Part shown: piece after piece, positions 1 through 7,868 of the stretch
Position numbering within the stretch: position 1 is the stretch's first letter
How the letters are laid out: each line of letters opens with the position of its first letter
Assembly: GCA_034423135.1 (NCBI GenBank)
Contig: DAOUJC010000016.1
Span: forward strand, 1 to 52,503
Direction: 5' to 3'
Length of the DNA: 52,503 nt
Origin: JAPPHY01 sp034423135
GTDB taxonomy: Bacteria; Chloroflexota; Dehalococcoidia; Lucifugimonadales; UBA2985
Made by a program: the position numbers and the translations under genes
Notes under the pieces: generated by a model
What the model saw: the letters and a program-made list of their open reading frames with translations, nothing else
Databases searched by the model: none
What the model was told of the DNA's origin: nothing

Positions 1-1
1 A

Positions 2-100
2 CTAATGCAGTACCTCCTCTACTACAACACCGAGAGACCCCACCAGGGCCTCGGCGGCAAGACCCCACTACAGACCCTGCAAAATCTGTCAACGAATTAG
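2..100 (+). CDS. IS transposase (integrase-core type), C-terminal end, partial
   Basis: The reading frame is open at the window edge and ends in TAG at 98-100, leaving 32 residues. They contain YYNTERPHQGLGGKTP, the hallmark C-terminal end of the DDE integrase-core transposases of the IS3/IS481 group (YN..RPH..L...TP). The upstream DDE residues lie outside the window, so intactness cannot be judged. No terminal inverted repeat could be assigned downstream. Family-level identification is secure from the motif; IS481 versus IS3 is not resolved. Confidence 0.75.
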   Translation, partial: LMQYLLYYNTERPHQGLGGKTPLQTLQNLSTN

Positions 101-191
101 CTGACACATACAAGAATGACAGTGGAGGAGAGGCGGCCTCTAGTTGGGAATGTCCGCGGCGGCAAGGCAACAGGGGCGTGCACTTGTATGC

Positions 192-284
192 GCGTCACGG
201 CTCTCACAGCCCTGTCTACCAGGACAGGGCTGCCTCTCCCGGAGGAGAGGCTACGAAGCCTAGCTTCGGTGAGAGCCGTGACGC
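192..284. other. Perfect four-way-junction (cloverleaf) inverted-repeat structure
   Basis: A 93-nt element folds into four helices with almost no unpaired bases between them. The closing stem is 16 perfect base pairs (192-207 with 269-284). Inside it are hairpins 208-216/223-231 (9 bp, 6-nt loop), 232-239/244-251 (8 bp, loop cgga) and 254-259/263-268 (6 bp, loop cta). Only t252-a253 are unpaired at the junction. It lies between a transposase end and the promoter of the next gene and has no convincing ORF. It is not a tRNA, because the outer stem is far too long and there is no CCA or TPsiC arm. It could be an IS-associated DNA structure, a mobile miniature repeat or a small RNA. The folding is read directly from the sequence; the function is unknown. 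The rest of 101-475 shows nothing else recognisable. Confidence 0.7.
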
Positions 285-452
285 CCCGTCTCGCAAATGC
301 AGCATTCTCAGGATGTACGGTGCACTTCAGCCCACAGCCACATCGAATCCCTTGATTGCGCTGCCGCTCATGGCGGCCTTCTTGGCGTAGCCTCGTGACC
401 TGAGCAACTGTGTCTATAAGCGGGGGGCGTTCAGGACTGGCGAGCTGCCCTC

Positions 453-481
453 TCGACTGCGGCGCGTGCGCGGGCTAGAAT
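453..481 (+). promoter_or_regulatory. Possible sigma70-type promoter for the SDR epimerase gene
   Basis: TCGACT (453-458), a 17-bp spacer and TAGAAT (476-481). The -10 matches consensus at 5 of 6 positions and the -35 at 4 of 6. Transcription from here would give a leader of about 100 nt before the ATG at 588. Confidence 0.4.
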
Positions 482-587
482 AGGGCTGCCCGCAAGGTCG
501 CAGCGTTCAATCCTGCGCATTGTCGCAAGAGCGAGCGGGGCGAATCCGGCGATAGAACGCAATAGTGACCCACACAGGAGGTCGAGA

Positions 588-1580
588 ATGAACACGCTGG
601 TAATGGGAGGCACACGCTTCAACGGGCTTCACTTGGTGCATGAGCTGGTGCGCTGCGGGCATCGGGTTGCCACGCTCAACCGCGGCATGACGGAGGCAAA
701 GCTGCCCAGGGAGGTGCGCCGCCTGTACGCCGACCGGAAGGACCACGCGCAGCTCAAGGAGGTGCTGGGCGGAGAGGACTTTGACGTGGTCTTCGACATC
801 AGCGCCTACGTGCTGGAGGACGTGCAGAGCATGGTCGACATCTTCGAGGGGCGCACAGGGCACTACATCTTCGCAAGCTCCACTGTTGTCTACGCCGCTA
901 CCAACATCCTGCCCATCGACGAGCACTTCGCCGTGGACAGCACGCCTCGCCAGTCGGACTACGGACGCAACAAGCTCATCTGCGAGGACTACCTGACCAG
1001 GGCGTTCAGGGAGAGGCGCTTCCCGATGTCGGTGGCCCGCTTCTCAATGGTGTTCGGGCCGGACAACGGCATCATCGACCGCGAGCAGCGGATGTTCATG
1101 CGGCTCCTGCTGGGTCGCAAGATACTCATTCCGGGCCGCGGCACCACGCTGAGCCAGATAGGCCACGTTGACGACGAGGCGAGGGCGATGCGCATGATGG
1201 CGCTAAACCCGCGCACCTACGGCGAGATATACAACATCACGGGCAAGGACTACTTCAGCGACGAGGGCTACGTGGACACCTGCGCGCAGGCCGTGGGCGT
1301 CGAGGCGGATAAGCTGTTTGTGCCTGCGCAGGTGATGGACGAGATATCGGCGGACCAGCGGCGCCCGCTCATCCAGCGGCTGGCGCCGTACATCCATCGC
1401 TGGGACGAGAGCACCGTGTTCGGCATGAGCAAGCTGCGCAACCACATCGGCTACGAGCCGGAGTACACGTTCGAATCGGCGGTGGAGCAGACGTACGAGT
1501 GGTTCATGACGCAGGGGCTGGACAAGCAGCGCGAGTACGACTTCTCGTCGGAGGATGAGCTGATAGCGCGCCTGAGCTGA
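588..1580 (+). CDS. NAD-dependent epimerase/dehydratase family protein (atypical SDR)
   Basis: This is a 330-residue Rossmann-fold protein of the extended or atypical short-chain dehydrogenase group. The N-terminal nucleotide-binding loop reads GGTRFNG (residues 7-13), a variant of GxxGxxG seen in CSP41-like and isoflavone-reductase-like SDRs. The catalytic set is visible as SST (97-99) and YGRNK (Y125, K129), so an NAD(P)-linked sugar-nucleotide or related oxidoreductase or epimerase activity is plausible. The substrate cannot be told. The ATG at 588 is preceded by aggagg (576-581) at good spacing. The gene stands alone, convergent with the phosphoesterase downstream. It is full length for the family, with no sign of damage. 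Confidence 0.85.
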   Translation: MNTLVMGGTRFNGLHLVHELVRCGHRVATLNRGMTEAKLPREVRRLYADRKDHAQLKEVLGGEDFDVVFDISAYVLEDVQSMVDIFEGRTGHYIFASSTVVYAATNILPIDEHFAVDSTPRQSDYGRNKLICEDYLTRAFRERRFPMSVARFSMVFGPDNGIIDREQRMFMRLLLGRKILIPGRGTTLSQIGHVDDEARAMRMMALNPRTYGEIYNITGKDYFSDEGYVDTCAQAVGVEADKLFVPAQVMDEISADQRRPLIQRLAPYIHRWDESTVFGMSKLRNHIGYEPEYTFESAVEQTYEWFMTQGLDKQREYDFSSEDELIARLS

Positions 1581-1601
1581 CCGAGCGGGGAGAGTGGGCC
1601 T

Positions 1602-2318
1602 TTATCCCCAGCTGTCCCGCGCCTGCTCGAAGCCGTGGATCGTTGCCTCCCAGGTGGAGGTGTCCAGGATGGCGTAGGTGCGCAGCGTCGACTTCTTTGG
1701 GTCGCGCGGCTGCCCCAGTGAGCCCGGGTTGATTATCAGCGTTTTGCCCACGTTCGTGACCATCGTGCGGTGGGTGTGGCCAACTATCAGGACGTCCGCC
1801 TGGGCCTCCGGCAGCATATGGTTGGGAATCTTGGCGAGGCGACCCGCAGCGCTCAGGTTGTCGTCCGTTCCGCTGCCTGCCACCATGCCGTCCCCTCCAT
1901 CCGGCGAAGGGGGCGGCGCCAGTCGGTCGCCCTCGCCGGGCAGGAACACTCCTGCGCGTCCGCCGTGCTCGCCGCCGGTCGGGTCCAGGGGGCTGGTGTG
2001 CAACATCATCACGCGCCTGCCGTCGATGTTCCATTCAAGCACAAGCGGCATCTGGCGAAGGTGTGCCAGGTTCTCCGGCTTGATCTGGCCGGAGTTGCGC
2101 AGCATCAGACCGGCTGAGGAGAGAATGGCAGTGTCGTGGTTGCCTCGGACAACAGGAATGTGATACCTCTGCATCAGCTCCGAGATCTCGTTGGAGAAGC
2201 GGTACTGGAGGTTCAGGTCGCCGGCGCAAATGATCTGATCAACGCCCCTCAGCTCCCTTAGCGCCGTCTCCAGTGCTTGAAGGTCGCAGTGAAGGTCCGA
2301 GATGATGCCGATCTTCAA
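1602..2318 (-). CDS. Metallophosphoesterase, YfcE/MJ0936-like
   Basis: This 238-residue protein is a cytosolic dinuclear-metal phosphoesterase. The full calcineurin-like signature is present: D8-x-H10, GD at 33-34, GNHD at 59-62, a later MLHTSP segment and GHTH near residue 180. Family members hydrolyse phosphodiesters; the natural substrate is unknown. An insertion rich in Gly, Pro and Asp (around residues 120-150) lengthens the usual ~160-180-residue fold. The start is a TTG codon at 2318 behind ggagaggg; no ATG or GTG fits the conserved N-terminus KIGIISDLH. It follows the thiolase gene on the same strand with an 84-bp gap, so it may be the last gene of that transcript. Confidence 0.85.
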   Translation of the reverse strand: MKIGIISDLHCDLQALETALRELRGVDQIICAGDLNLQYRFSNEISELMQRYHIPVVRGNHDTAILSSAGLMLRNSGQIKPENLAHLRQMPLVLEWNIDGRRVMMLHTSPLDPTGGEHGGRAGVFLPGEGDRLAPPPSPDGGDGMVAGSGTDDNLSAAGRLAKIPNHMLPEAQADVLIVGHTHRTMVTNVGKTLIINPGSLGQPRDPKKSTLRTYAILDTSTWEATIHGFEQARDSWG

Positions 2319-2402
2319 GTCACCCTCTCCAGTCCACTTGGTATGTGCGAGGGCCGGGCTAGCCGTGTAGTCCCAGCCAGTCCGGCCCTCGCGCTGCTGC
2401 CG

Positions 2403-3620
2403 TTACTCGCGGGTGCAGATGAAGCTCGATGCGCTGCCGAACGGGCCCGTCTCGCACAGGGCGACGTCCAGCTTCTTCAGCTCGCCTTCCGGGTGTGGCA
2501 GCTGCCTGGGGCCTGCGGTTCCCATCATCTGCTGCGCCGTCTCCCAAACGTGGGTCATTCCGTGGATCCGACCGTTGCCCAGGTTGCCCCCGGCCGTGTT
2601 CAACGGATGACGGCCCTCGAGGGCTATGTTCTCCGCCTGGCACCAGGCGTGAGCCTCACCTCGCGGGGCGAAACCGAACGCCTCCAGCCACATCCACACC
2701 ATAGGGCTGAAACCGTCGTACACGTGTATCAGGTCCACGTCTTCCGGCTTCAGGCCCGCGCTCTCGTACAGGTTCTTGGCCTGCCAGTCGTTCATCTCCT
2801 CCTGTGCCTCCAGGGAGTCAACGACGCCGCCCCTCTTCCGGTGCATGGGAATGGCCGCCATGCCCGATATGTACCCGCCCGGATGGGGCGTGTCCTTGGC
2901 GCGGTCCTCCGTGGTCATCACCACTGCCTGGATTCCGTCCACCGGCATGTCGTTGTCGAACACGCACATCGGGTATGCGATGAGGCGGGAGTTGATGTAG
3001 TCGTCGTACGTGATCTGGCGGCCGTTCCACACGGCGTAGGGGTTGAGCTGTGCGTTGCGATGGGCGTTGAGCACGTAGCCGGCCATCTCCTCGCGCTTGG
3101 CGCCGTACTTCGCCAGGTATCGCTGGTAGGTGACGGCCTGGCCTGCGCCACCGACGCCGTGGCCGTAGACGTTGGTGAGAGCGGATGAGCCGCTTGCCGT
3201 CCTCCCGCTGACCTGTCGGTATCGGACTCCCGCCGGATGGTGGCCGGTGCGGATGACGAGCGCGTAGTTGCACACGCCTGCGCCCAGGGCCATCGCCGCA
3301 AGCTGTGGGCCCGCGCAGGAGCCGGCAGCCGGGCTGTCCGTCTGGATCCAGTGCCTGATGTTGTTCCAGTTCACCACGGACATCATGTGCGGCACGTCCA
3401 GCCAGACATTGATGTCCCCCCGCTGACTGGGGCCCCAGTTGGGGTCGGCCCAGATGTAGATGCCGTCAATGTCGTCAACCGTCAGGCCGGCGTCTTCGAT
3501 GGCCATCAGGGCCGCCTCGTTGGCCCGATGGGACTTGGTACCCTCGAAGTAGCGGCGACACATGGTGCTTCCAGACCCTACGAAAACGGGTCTCTTTCCC
3601 TTGGGGAACTCGATTGGCAT
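2403..3620 (-). CDS. Thiolase-family protein (SCP2-type acetyl-CoA acetyltransferase-like)
   Basis: A 405-residue thiolase-fold protein of the lipid-transfer/SCP2 subgroup. The likely nucleophile is C102 in AAGSCAGPQ, and the C-terminal half carries HVYDGFSP and the glycine-rich NTAGGNLGNGR segment that shapes the second catalytic loop. Such proteins act on acyl-CoA thioesters in fatty-acid or steroid side-chain degradation, usually as a complex with a DUF35 Zn-ribbon/OB-fold partner. Exactly such a partner is encoded 63 bp upstream on the same strand. Gggagg precedes the ATG at 3620. Family assignment is firm. Whether it is a true thiolase or a retro-aldolase-type (Ltp2-like) enzyme cannot be decided from sequence alone. 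Confidence 0.85.
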   Translation of the reverse strand: MPIEFPKGKRPVFVGSGSTMCRRYFEGTKSHRANEAALMAIEDAGLTVDDIDGIYIWADPNWGPSQRGDINVWLDVPHMMSVVNWNNIRHWIQTDSPAAGSCAGPQLAAMALGAGVCNYALVIRTGHHPAGVRYRQVSGRTASGSSALTNVYGHGVGGAGQAVTYQRYLAKYGAKREEMAGYVLNAHRNAQLNPYAVWNGRQITYDDYINSRLIAYPMCVFDNDMPVDGIQAVVMTTEDRAKDTPHPGGYISGMAAIPMHRKRGGVVDSLEAQEEMNDWQAKNLYESAGLKPEDVDLIHVYDGFSPMVWMWLEAFGFAPRGEAHAWCQAENIALEGRHPLNTAGGNLGNGRIHGMTHVWETAQQMMGTAGPRQLPHPEGELKKLDVALCETGPFGSASSFICTRE

Positions 3621-3683
3621 AATGCCCTCCCTTCTTTCTGTGAGACCTGCGTTGGCCTCAAGCCACAGGACGGGTCTGCGCGG

Positions 3684-4235
3684 TTAGGTCGACCGCGGCT
3701 GGAACTGGAGAACGCTGACCTCGTCGTTCACCTTGTCGAAGACTGCCTCCAGGGGCATGCCCGTGTCGAGTCCGCCCCCAAGTGCGTCATACCGGCAGTT
3801 GAGGATGTTGCTCATCACCAGCAGGTCCGGCTGCTCCTCAAGCTCCACCATGATGACTGCGTAGGGCACCTTTTCCTCGAAGCCGGAAACGGAGGTGTCG
3901 TAGCAGATGTAGTAGCTGTAGAGGGTGCCCCTTCCGCTGACCTCCTCCCACTTCAGCTCAGCATCGCGGTCGCCGCAGTAGTTGCAAACGGCCACGGGAG
4001 GATGGTTGTACTTCAGGCAGTCTTCTTCCAGGCACTTCTGGAGGATCAGTTTGCCCTCCTTGGCGCCGTCCCAATAGGGCTGAAACTCCGCGGTAGGCAC
4101 CGGAACAACCCCGTATGGAGCCATTGTGGTATGCATCAGGTGATCCGCGTCGCCTGCCAAGGGAGCGGCCGCTCCACCTATCACCGTCGCGTGCGTTCCC
4201 AGAGGTCCAACTGGCGGTCCTTCCTGACTGGTCAT
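3684..4235 (-). CDS. Zn-ribbon OB-fold protein (DUF35 family), thiolase partner
   Basis: 183 residues. A zinc-ribbon with Cys residues in CLEEDC and VCNYC is followed by an OB-fold with the typical GRGTLYSYYICYD and PYAVIMVELEE strands. DUF35 proteins form stable complexes with thiolase-like or hydratase proteins and bind the CoA end of the substrate. The adjacent thiolase gene supports that role here. The start at 4235 is set by a strong aaaggagg six bases upstream. The first ~45 residues form a longer tail than the usual family N-terminus. It is probably the first gene of a two- or three-gene transcript driven by the promoter at 4313-4341. Confidence 0.85.
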   Translation of the reverse strand: MTSQEGPPVGPLGTHATVIGGAAAPLAGDADHLMHTTMAPYGVVPVPTAEFQPYWDGAKEGKLILQKCLEEDCLKYNHPPVAVCNYCGDRDAELKWEEVSGRGTLYSYYICYDTSVSGFEEKVPYAVIMVELEEQPDLLVMSNILNCRYDALGGGLDTGMPLEAVFDKVNDEVSVLQFQPRST

Positions 4236-4312
4236 GGGTTCCTCCTTTCATCCTGAGCCGTGGTAAAAGCGAGGCGGCGCCGGGCAGGGAAGAGAGTTGC
4301 GTCGCATGAGCC

Positions 4313-4341
4313 ATCGTAGTTTGGCGGCGTAATGTTGTCAA
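4313..4341 (-). promoter_or_regulatory. Sigma70-type promoter for the DUF35-thiolase transcript
   Basis: On the minus strand there is a perfect TTGACA (4341-4336), a 17-bp spacer and TACGAT (4318-4313). It gives a leader of about 70 nt before the ATG at 4235. Confidence 0.6.
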
Positions 4342-4369
4342 CCGCTGAGACAAGGTGTCTTGGCGGCAG

Positions 4370-5728
4370 CTATCGCGCGGCCAGCATATCGTATGCCAGC
4401 GCGAGCATGACTCTTGTGCTGTTGAGCAGGCTCTTGATGCCTATGGACTCGTTGGCGCCGTGGATGAATGAGAGCTGCGGGTCGTCGTCCGGGTGCGCTC
4501 CGGCGTAGCCGTAGGTGACGGTGCCAAGCAGACGGGTGAACCGCGAGTCCGTGAAGCCTGTGCTGATGGAGGGTACCATCTGGACGTCCTCCAGGCCCAG
4601 CGCATTGGCAGTGGCCAGCCTGATCCGTCGCGCAAAGTCGGTCTCGAACGGCGAGGAGTTGGGCACTGCCATGTAGTCCACCTGGTAGTCCACGCCCGGG
4701 ATGCCCTCCAGCAGCCTGCCAAGCTCCTCGCGGAGATGCGCCTCGTCCTGGTGCGGCAGGGTGCGCACGTCGCAGGTCAGCCTTATGGACTCAGGCACGC
4801 TGTTGGATTTGATGCCGCCGCGGACCATCGTGGGCGTCACGGTCATGCGGGAGAGCGCCTTGAGCACGCTGGCGAGGGACGGGTTCTGAGGCTCCAGCTC
4901 GGCGATTATCTCGTCCACGTTGGAGGCGGAGGCCAGGTGCTCGATTGCGAGGTCGGACAGGTGGCGGAAGACCTCGGCGGAGGTGTCCCGCTCCGGCTCG
5001 TACTGCTCGATGCGCGTCAGCACCTGCGACAGTGCGTAGAGAGCGTTCGTGCCTCGCCAGGGAACGGAGGCGTGGGCGCTGGCGCCGCGTATGTCGATCT
5101 CAACCTGCAGGCGGCCCTTTTCGCCCGTGCCGAGAACGTATGCGAAGCCTGCCCCAACCTTGACGGGCACGCCGCCGCCCTCGTTCACCGCAAACGGCGC
5201 CGCGATCTTCTCCGGGTGATGCTGGGCCAGCCAGCCGAACCCGTACCGGCCGCCGTGCTCCTCGTCGGCGCCGGAGGCCAGCACCAGGCCGTCGGCAAGC
5301 TCAACGCCGTTGCGCTTCAGCAGAGTCATGGCCATGAGCTGTGCCGTGAGCAGGCCCTTGCAGTCCGACGAGCCGCGGCCGTAGATGCGGTCGCCGTCAA
5401 TGGTTGCGCTGAACGGAGGGTGCTTCCACTTGCCTTCGTCCTCCACCGGCACCACGTCCGTGTGGGACATGAACATCAGGCCAGTCTTGCCGGAGCGGCC
5501 CTCCAACCTGGCAATGAGGTTGCCCCGACCCGGCGCAGACTCGAGTATCTCGGACGCGATGCCCTCCCGCGCAAGTCGCCGCTGGACCGCCTCGCACACC
5601 TCCGTCTCGTCGCCGGTGGGCATGACGCCGGTGTTCACCGAGGGTATTCGCACCAGCTCTTGCTCCAGTGCGATGATCTCGTCCCGGTGAGCGCCCACCT
5701 GCGCGAGCAGGCCGTCGAGTTCCGGCAT
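4370..5728 (-). CDS. M20-family metallopeptidase/deacylase (ArgE/DapE/Acy1-like)
   Basis: This 452-residue cytosolic di-zinc hydrolase carries the standard M20 landmarks: SHTDVVPV (metal His and Asp), GRGSSDCKG (bridging Asp), ADEEHGG (catalytic Glu pair), a dimerisation domain beginning near RGASAHASVP, and a final IHGANE metal His. The family hydrolyses dipeptides, acetylated amino acids or succinyl-diaminopimelate. The ~450 length and the order of motifs fit the general 'M20/M25/M40' peptidases rather than DapE itself. The ATG at 5728 has a gggag ribosome site. It follows the MFS transporter by 86 bp on the same strand, so uptake and hydrolysis of an amidated substrate may be linked, though that link is only suggested by context. 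Confidence 0.88.
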   Translation of the reverse strand: MPELDGLLAQVGAHRDEIIALEQELVRIPSVNTGVMPTGDETEVCEAVQRRLAREGIASEILESAPGRGNLIARLEGRSGKTGLMFMSHTDVVPVEDEGKWKHPPFSATIDGDRIYGRGSSDCKGLLTAQLMAMTLLKRNGVELADGLVLASGADEEHGGRYGFGWLAQHHPEKIAAPFAVNEGGGVPVKVGAGFAYVLGTGEKGRLQVEIDIRGASAHASVPWRGTNALYALSQVLTRIEQYEPERDTSAEVFRHLSDLAIEHLASASNVDEIIAELEPQNPSLASVLKALSRMTVTPTMVRGGIKSNSVPESIRLTCDVRTLPHQDEAHLREELGRLLEGIPGVDYQVDYMAVPNSSPFETDFARRIRLATANALGLEDVQMVPSISTGFTDSRFTRLLGTVTYGYAGAHPDDDPQLSFIHGANESIGIKSLLNSTRVMLALAYDMLAAR

Positions 5729-5814
5729 TGGCTCTCCCTTCCATCGGTAGTCTGCGACTTCATCTATTCCTTCTGAGCCGGGGTGCGCACCACCTGCCTG
5801 GCGTCGCGTGCTTC

Positions 5815-7146
5815 TCAGGAGCTCCTGCCGTGAGACTCCGCAGGGGGAGACGAGCCGGCTGCGTCGGCCTCCTCAGGCTCCAGCGGCAGGCGTGGCCGTC
5901 GAGCTATGAACAGCGCCACTGCTCCCAGCGCCAGGAATAACGCCACTGTCTGGAAGCCCAGCCGGTAGCTGTCGAACGTGTCCACCATCCACCCCACGAA
6001 TATTGGCCCCGCAACTGTGCCCGGCAGGTCTACAAACTGCAGCAGTCCGCTGATGGTGCCGAAGTTTCGCCGGCCGTAGAAGTGGGCCACGATTGCCTGT
6101 CGCAGCGCGGCGGAGCCGCCGTAGGCGGGGCCCAGAAGCGCGATGTAGAGAGGCGCCCAGCCGAGGCTCGGAATCAGCGACATCGCCAGCACTCCGATGC
6201 CCTGCACGAGCAGGAGCACTGCCAGCAGGACGCGGATGTTCAGCATGTCGCCGATCCAGCCAAAGAAAACGCGGCCCGGCACCGAAATGAGCAGCGTGAT
6301 CGAGACCAGGGTAGCCGCGGTCACGGGACTTGCGCCCATCTCCTCGATGAGGAACGGGACGTGGTAGATGGCGGCGACGGTGACGGTGACGGACCAGCTG
6401 GCGAAGGCGATGGCCAGCATCCAGAACGACAGTGACCTGAGTGCCTGCCGGGGCGTTAGCTCGATCTCCAGAGGCTCGAGGTTTCCGGAGCGGTCGCGCC
6501 TTGAGGTCTCGGTCGGGAGCGGCTCGCCGTCCGGGTGCATGCCCACCTGCTCCGGCCTGTGGTGCACCAGCGAGACCAGCGGTATGCCGATGGCCCAGTA
6601 CGCCAGGGCGGCCATCACGGCGGCCGATCTCCAGCCGTACATCTGCGTCAGCCAGCCGACGATGACGACGGCGCTGCCGCCCAGGCCAATGCCGGCGAGC
6701 AGTATGCCCAGCGCCCTGGCCCTCTTGCGTACGAACCAGTTGGCAACGGCGACGTTGATGGGCCGCCCGCCGCCAAAGCTGGACGCCGTGGCAATGATCA
6801 TGAAGACGGCATACAGCATCCAGAGGGAGGTGATCATGCTGAGAAGCAGAAAGGCAATGCCCATCGTGATGATGCCGAAGTAGAGAAGGGGTCGAGGGCC
6901 GTAGCGGTCGATGAGCCAGCCGGCGAGTGGAGCGATGAGACCACCCTCTAGTCTCGCGAGGCCGACCACACCACCGAGGGCCGCGCGGCTTGCGCCAAGC
7001 TCGTGGAGAAGCGGAACGAAGTAAATGCCGAAGCCGTAAGTGTAGAAAGCGCCGTTCAGAATAGCGATGGTGATGCCGACGGCAACGATCCACCAGCCAT
7101 AGAAGACGCGCCTGACGCCTAGAATGCTCTCGACGAACGCGGCCAT
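5815..7146 (-). CDS. MFS transporter, oxalate/monocarboxylate-type
   Basis: 443 residues with the 12-helix pattern of the major facilitator superfamily. Each half opens with hydrophobic helices, and the loop 2-3 motif appears as GWLIDRYGPRPLL, close to the G-x-x-x-D-R-x-G-x-R consensus. The second half repeats it as GRVFFGWIGDMLNIR. The N-terminal GWWIVAVG and the overall layout resemble the oxalate:formate antiporter/monocarboxylate group, so transport of an organic anion is a reasonable guess. The substrate is unproven. ATG at 7146 with gaggg upstream. The gene has a good promoter at 7227-7255 and probably heads a transcript with the M20 hydrolase. Confidence 0.85.
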   Translation of the reverse strand: MAAFVESILGVRRVFYGWWIVAVGITIAILNGAFYTYGFGIYFVPLLHELGASRAALGGVVGLARLEGGLIAPLAGWLIDRYGPRPLLYFGIITMGIAFLLLSMITSLWMLYAVFMIIATASSFGGGRPINVAVANWFVRKRARALGILLAGIGLGGSAVVIVGWLTQMYGWRSAAVMAALAYWAIGIPLVSLVHHRPEQVGMHPDGEPLPTETSRRDRSGNLEPLEIELTPRQALRSLSFWMLAIAFASWSVTVTVAAIYHVPFLIEEMGASPVTAATLVSITLLISVPGRVFFGWIGDMLNIRVLLAVLLLVQGIGVLAMSLIPSLGWAPLYIALLGPAYGGSAALRQAIVAHFYGRRNFGTISGLLQFVDLPGTVAGPIFVGWMVDTFDSYRLGFQTVALFLALGAVALFIARRPRLPLEPEEADAAGSSPPAESHGRSS

Positions 7147-7226
7147 CCCTCAGCTCCGCCAAACGGGATGGGAAAACGCCTCCGGCGTAGCCAGCGGCCG
7201 GGCCGGGTCATGGCAGTGCCATTGGC

Positions 7227-7255
7227 ATATTATGCCCTGCGACGTGTGAGGTCAA
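7227..7255 (-). promoter_or_regulatory. Sigma70-type promoter of the MFS gene with overlapping palindrome
   Basis: On the minus strand, TTGACC (7255-7250), a 17-bp spacer and TAATAT (7232-7227). The -10 lies inside a 13-bp palindrome, ggcata-t-tatgcc at 7224-7236, which could serve as an operator; that part is inference. The rest of 7156-7358 holds nothing recognisable. Confidence 0.55.
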
Positions 7256-7358
7256 CCGCCGCAGTAGCCGCCGCGGGACTCCGGCGCGGTCGGGCAGCAG
7301 TGTTGGGTGTTTCGACGCGAGCTTTCGCGGGTTTGCTCTCGCGGCATCGGGCTGTCTG

Positions 7359-7598
7359 CTAGAGGAAGAGCCGCGGCGACTCGGCGACTGTGAGCCGTCC
7401 CTCCACGGAGCAGGCGTCGGCGGGAAGGCGTTCCGCGTGTCCCCAGTCGAGGTCTATGCGGAGGCGCGCTGCTGCGGACCGCACGTCGTCACTGCGGCCG
7501 TGGAGCCTGATCACCACCCGCTCAGCCACCGGTGTGGCTGCGGTTACGTTCGCCGATGCGATTTCGCTGTCAGGTATGAGTAGAGCGCTTCCCACCAT
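7359..7598 (-). CDS. Small conserved-looking protein of unknown function
   Basis: 79 residues, not recognised. The strongest evidence that it is real is the ribosome site. An aaagggaggtga stretch sits about seven bases before the ATG at 7598 and is nearly a full complement of the 16S rRNA tail. The protein is acidic to neutral and lacks Cys and transmembrane segments. An alternation of polar and hydrophobic residues (ERVVIRLHGRSDDVRSAAARL) suggests a small alpha/beta domain. It is monocistronic, between the MFS promoter and a repeat-rich gap. Confidence 0.55.
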   Translation of the reverse strand: MVGSALLIPDSEIASANVTAATPVAERVVIRLHGRSDDVRSAAARLRIDLDWGHAERLPADACSVEGRLTVAESPRLFL

Positions 7599-7724
7599 GC
7601 CGTCACCTCCCTTTTGAGGCGATTATAGAACGGGCGTGCTGGCATTGTCAAGCCCTTAGGTCAGGAGGCGGCAAGCTCACTCGCGAAGCGGAGCATCGCA
7701 TGGCGTGGGGGATGGCGACTGACA

Positions 7725-7806
7725 CCGCTCATTTCCTTCGACGAGCTCGGGATGAGCGGAATGCTTTGCCCGCTCGTGGTGAGCCCGTCGAACCATTCGA
7801 GCGGGC
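7725..7806. repeat. Paired inverted repeats of the intergenic GAGCGGG family
   Basis: Two adjacent hairpins: ccgctcat at 7725-7732 with atgagcgg at 7752-7759, and gcccgctcg at 7768-7776 with cgagcgggc at 7798-7806. The internal text (gtggtgagcccgtcgaacca) recurs with small changes at 22575-22618 and in the 27981 and 28178 repeats, so this is one copy of a dispersed element. It lies in the gap 7599-7868, just downstream of the TlpA-like gene. Confidence 0.75.
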
Positions 7807-7868
7807 AGAGGTGCGACACTGTGAGCGGACGATGGTGGCTAGGACGCGGCAGTCGTGGGATGATCCGG

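Noticed and set aside
192..284. tRNA or tmRNA
   Set aside because: The acceptor-like stem is 16 bp, there is no CCA, no TPsiC sequence and no 7-nt anticodon loop.
2277..3188. 303-residue plus-strand open frame
   Set aside because: Antisense to the thiolase gene, with shadow-type composition.
4493..5776. 427-residue plus-strand open frame
   Set aside because: Antisense shadow of the M20 hydrolase, which has all family motifs on the other strand.
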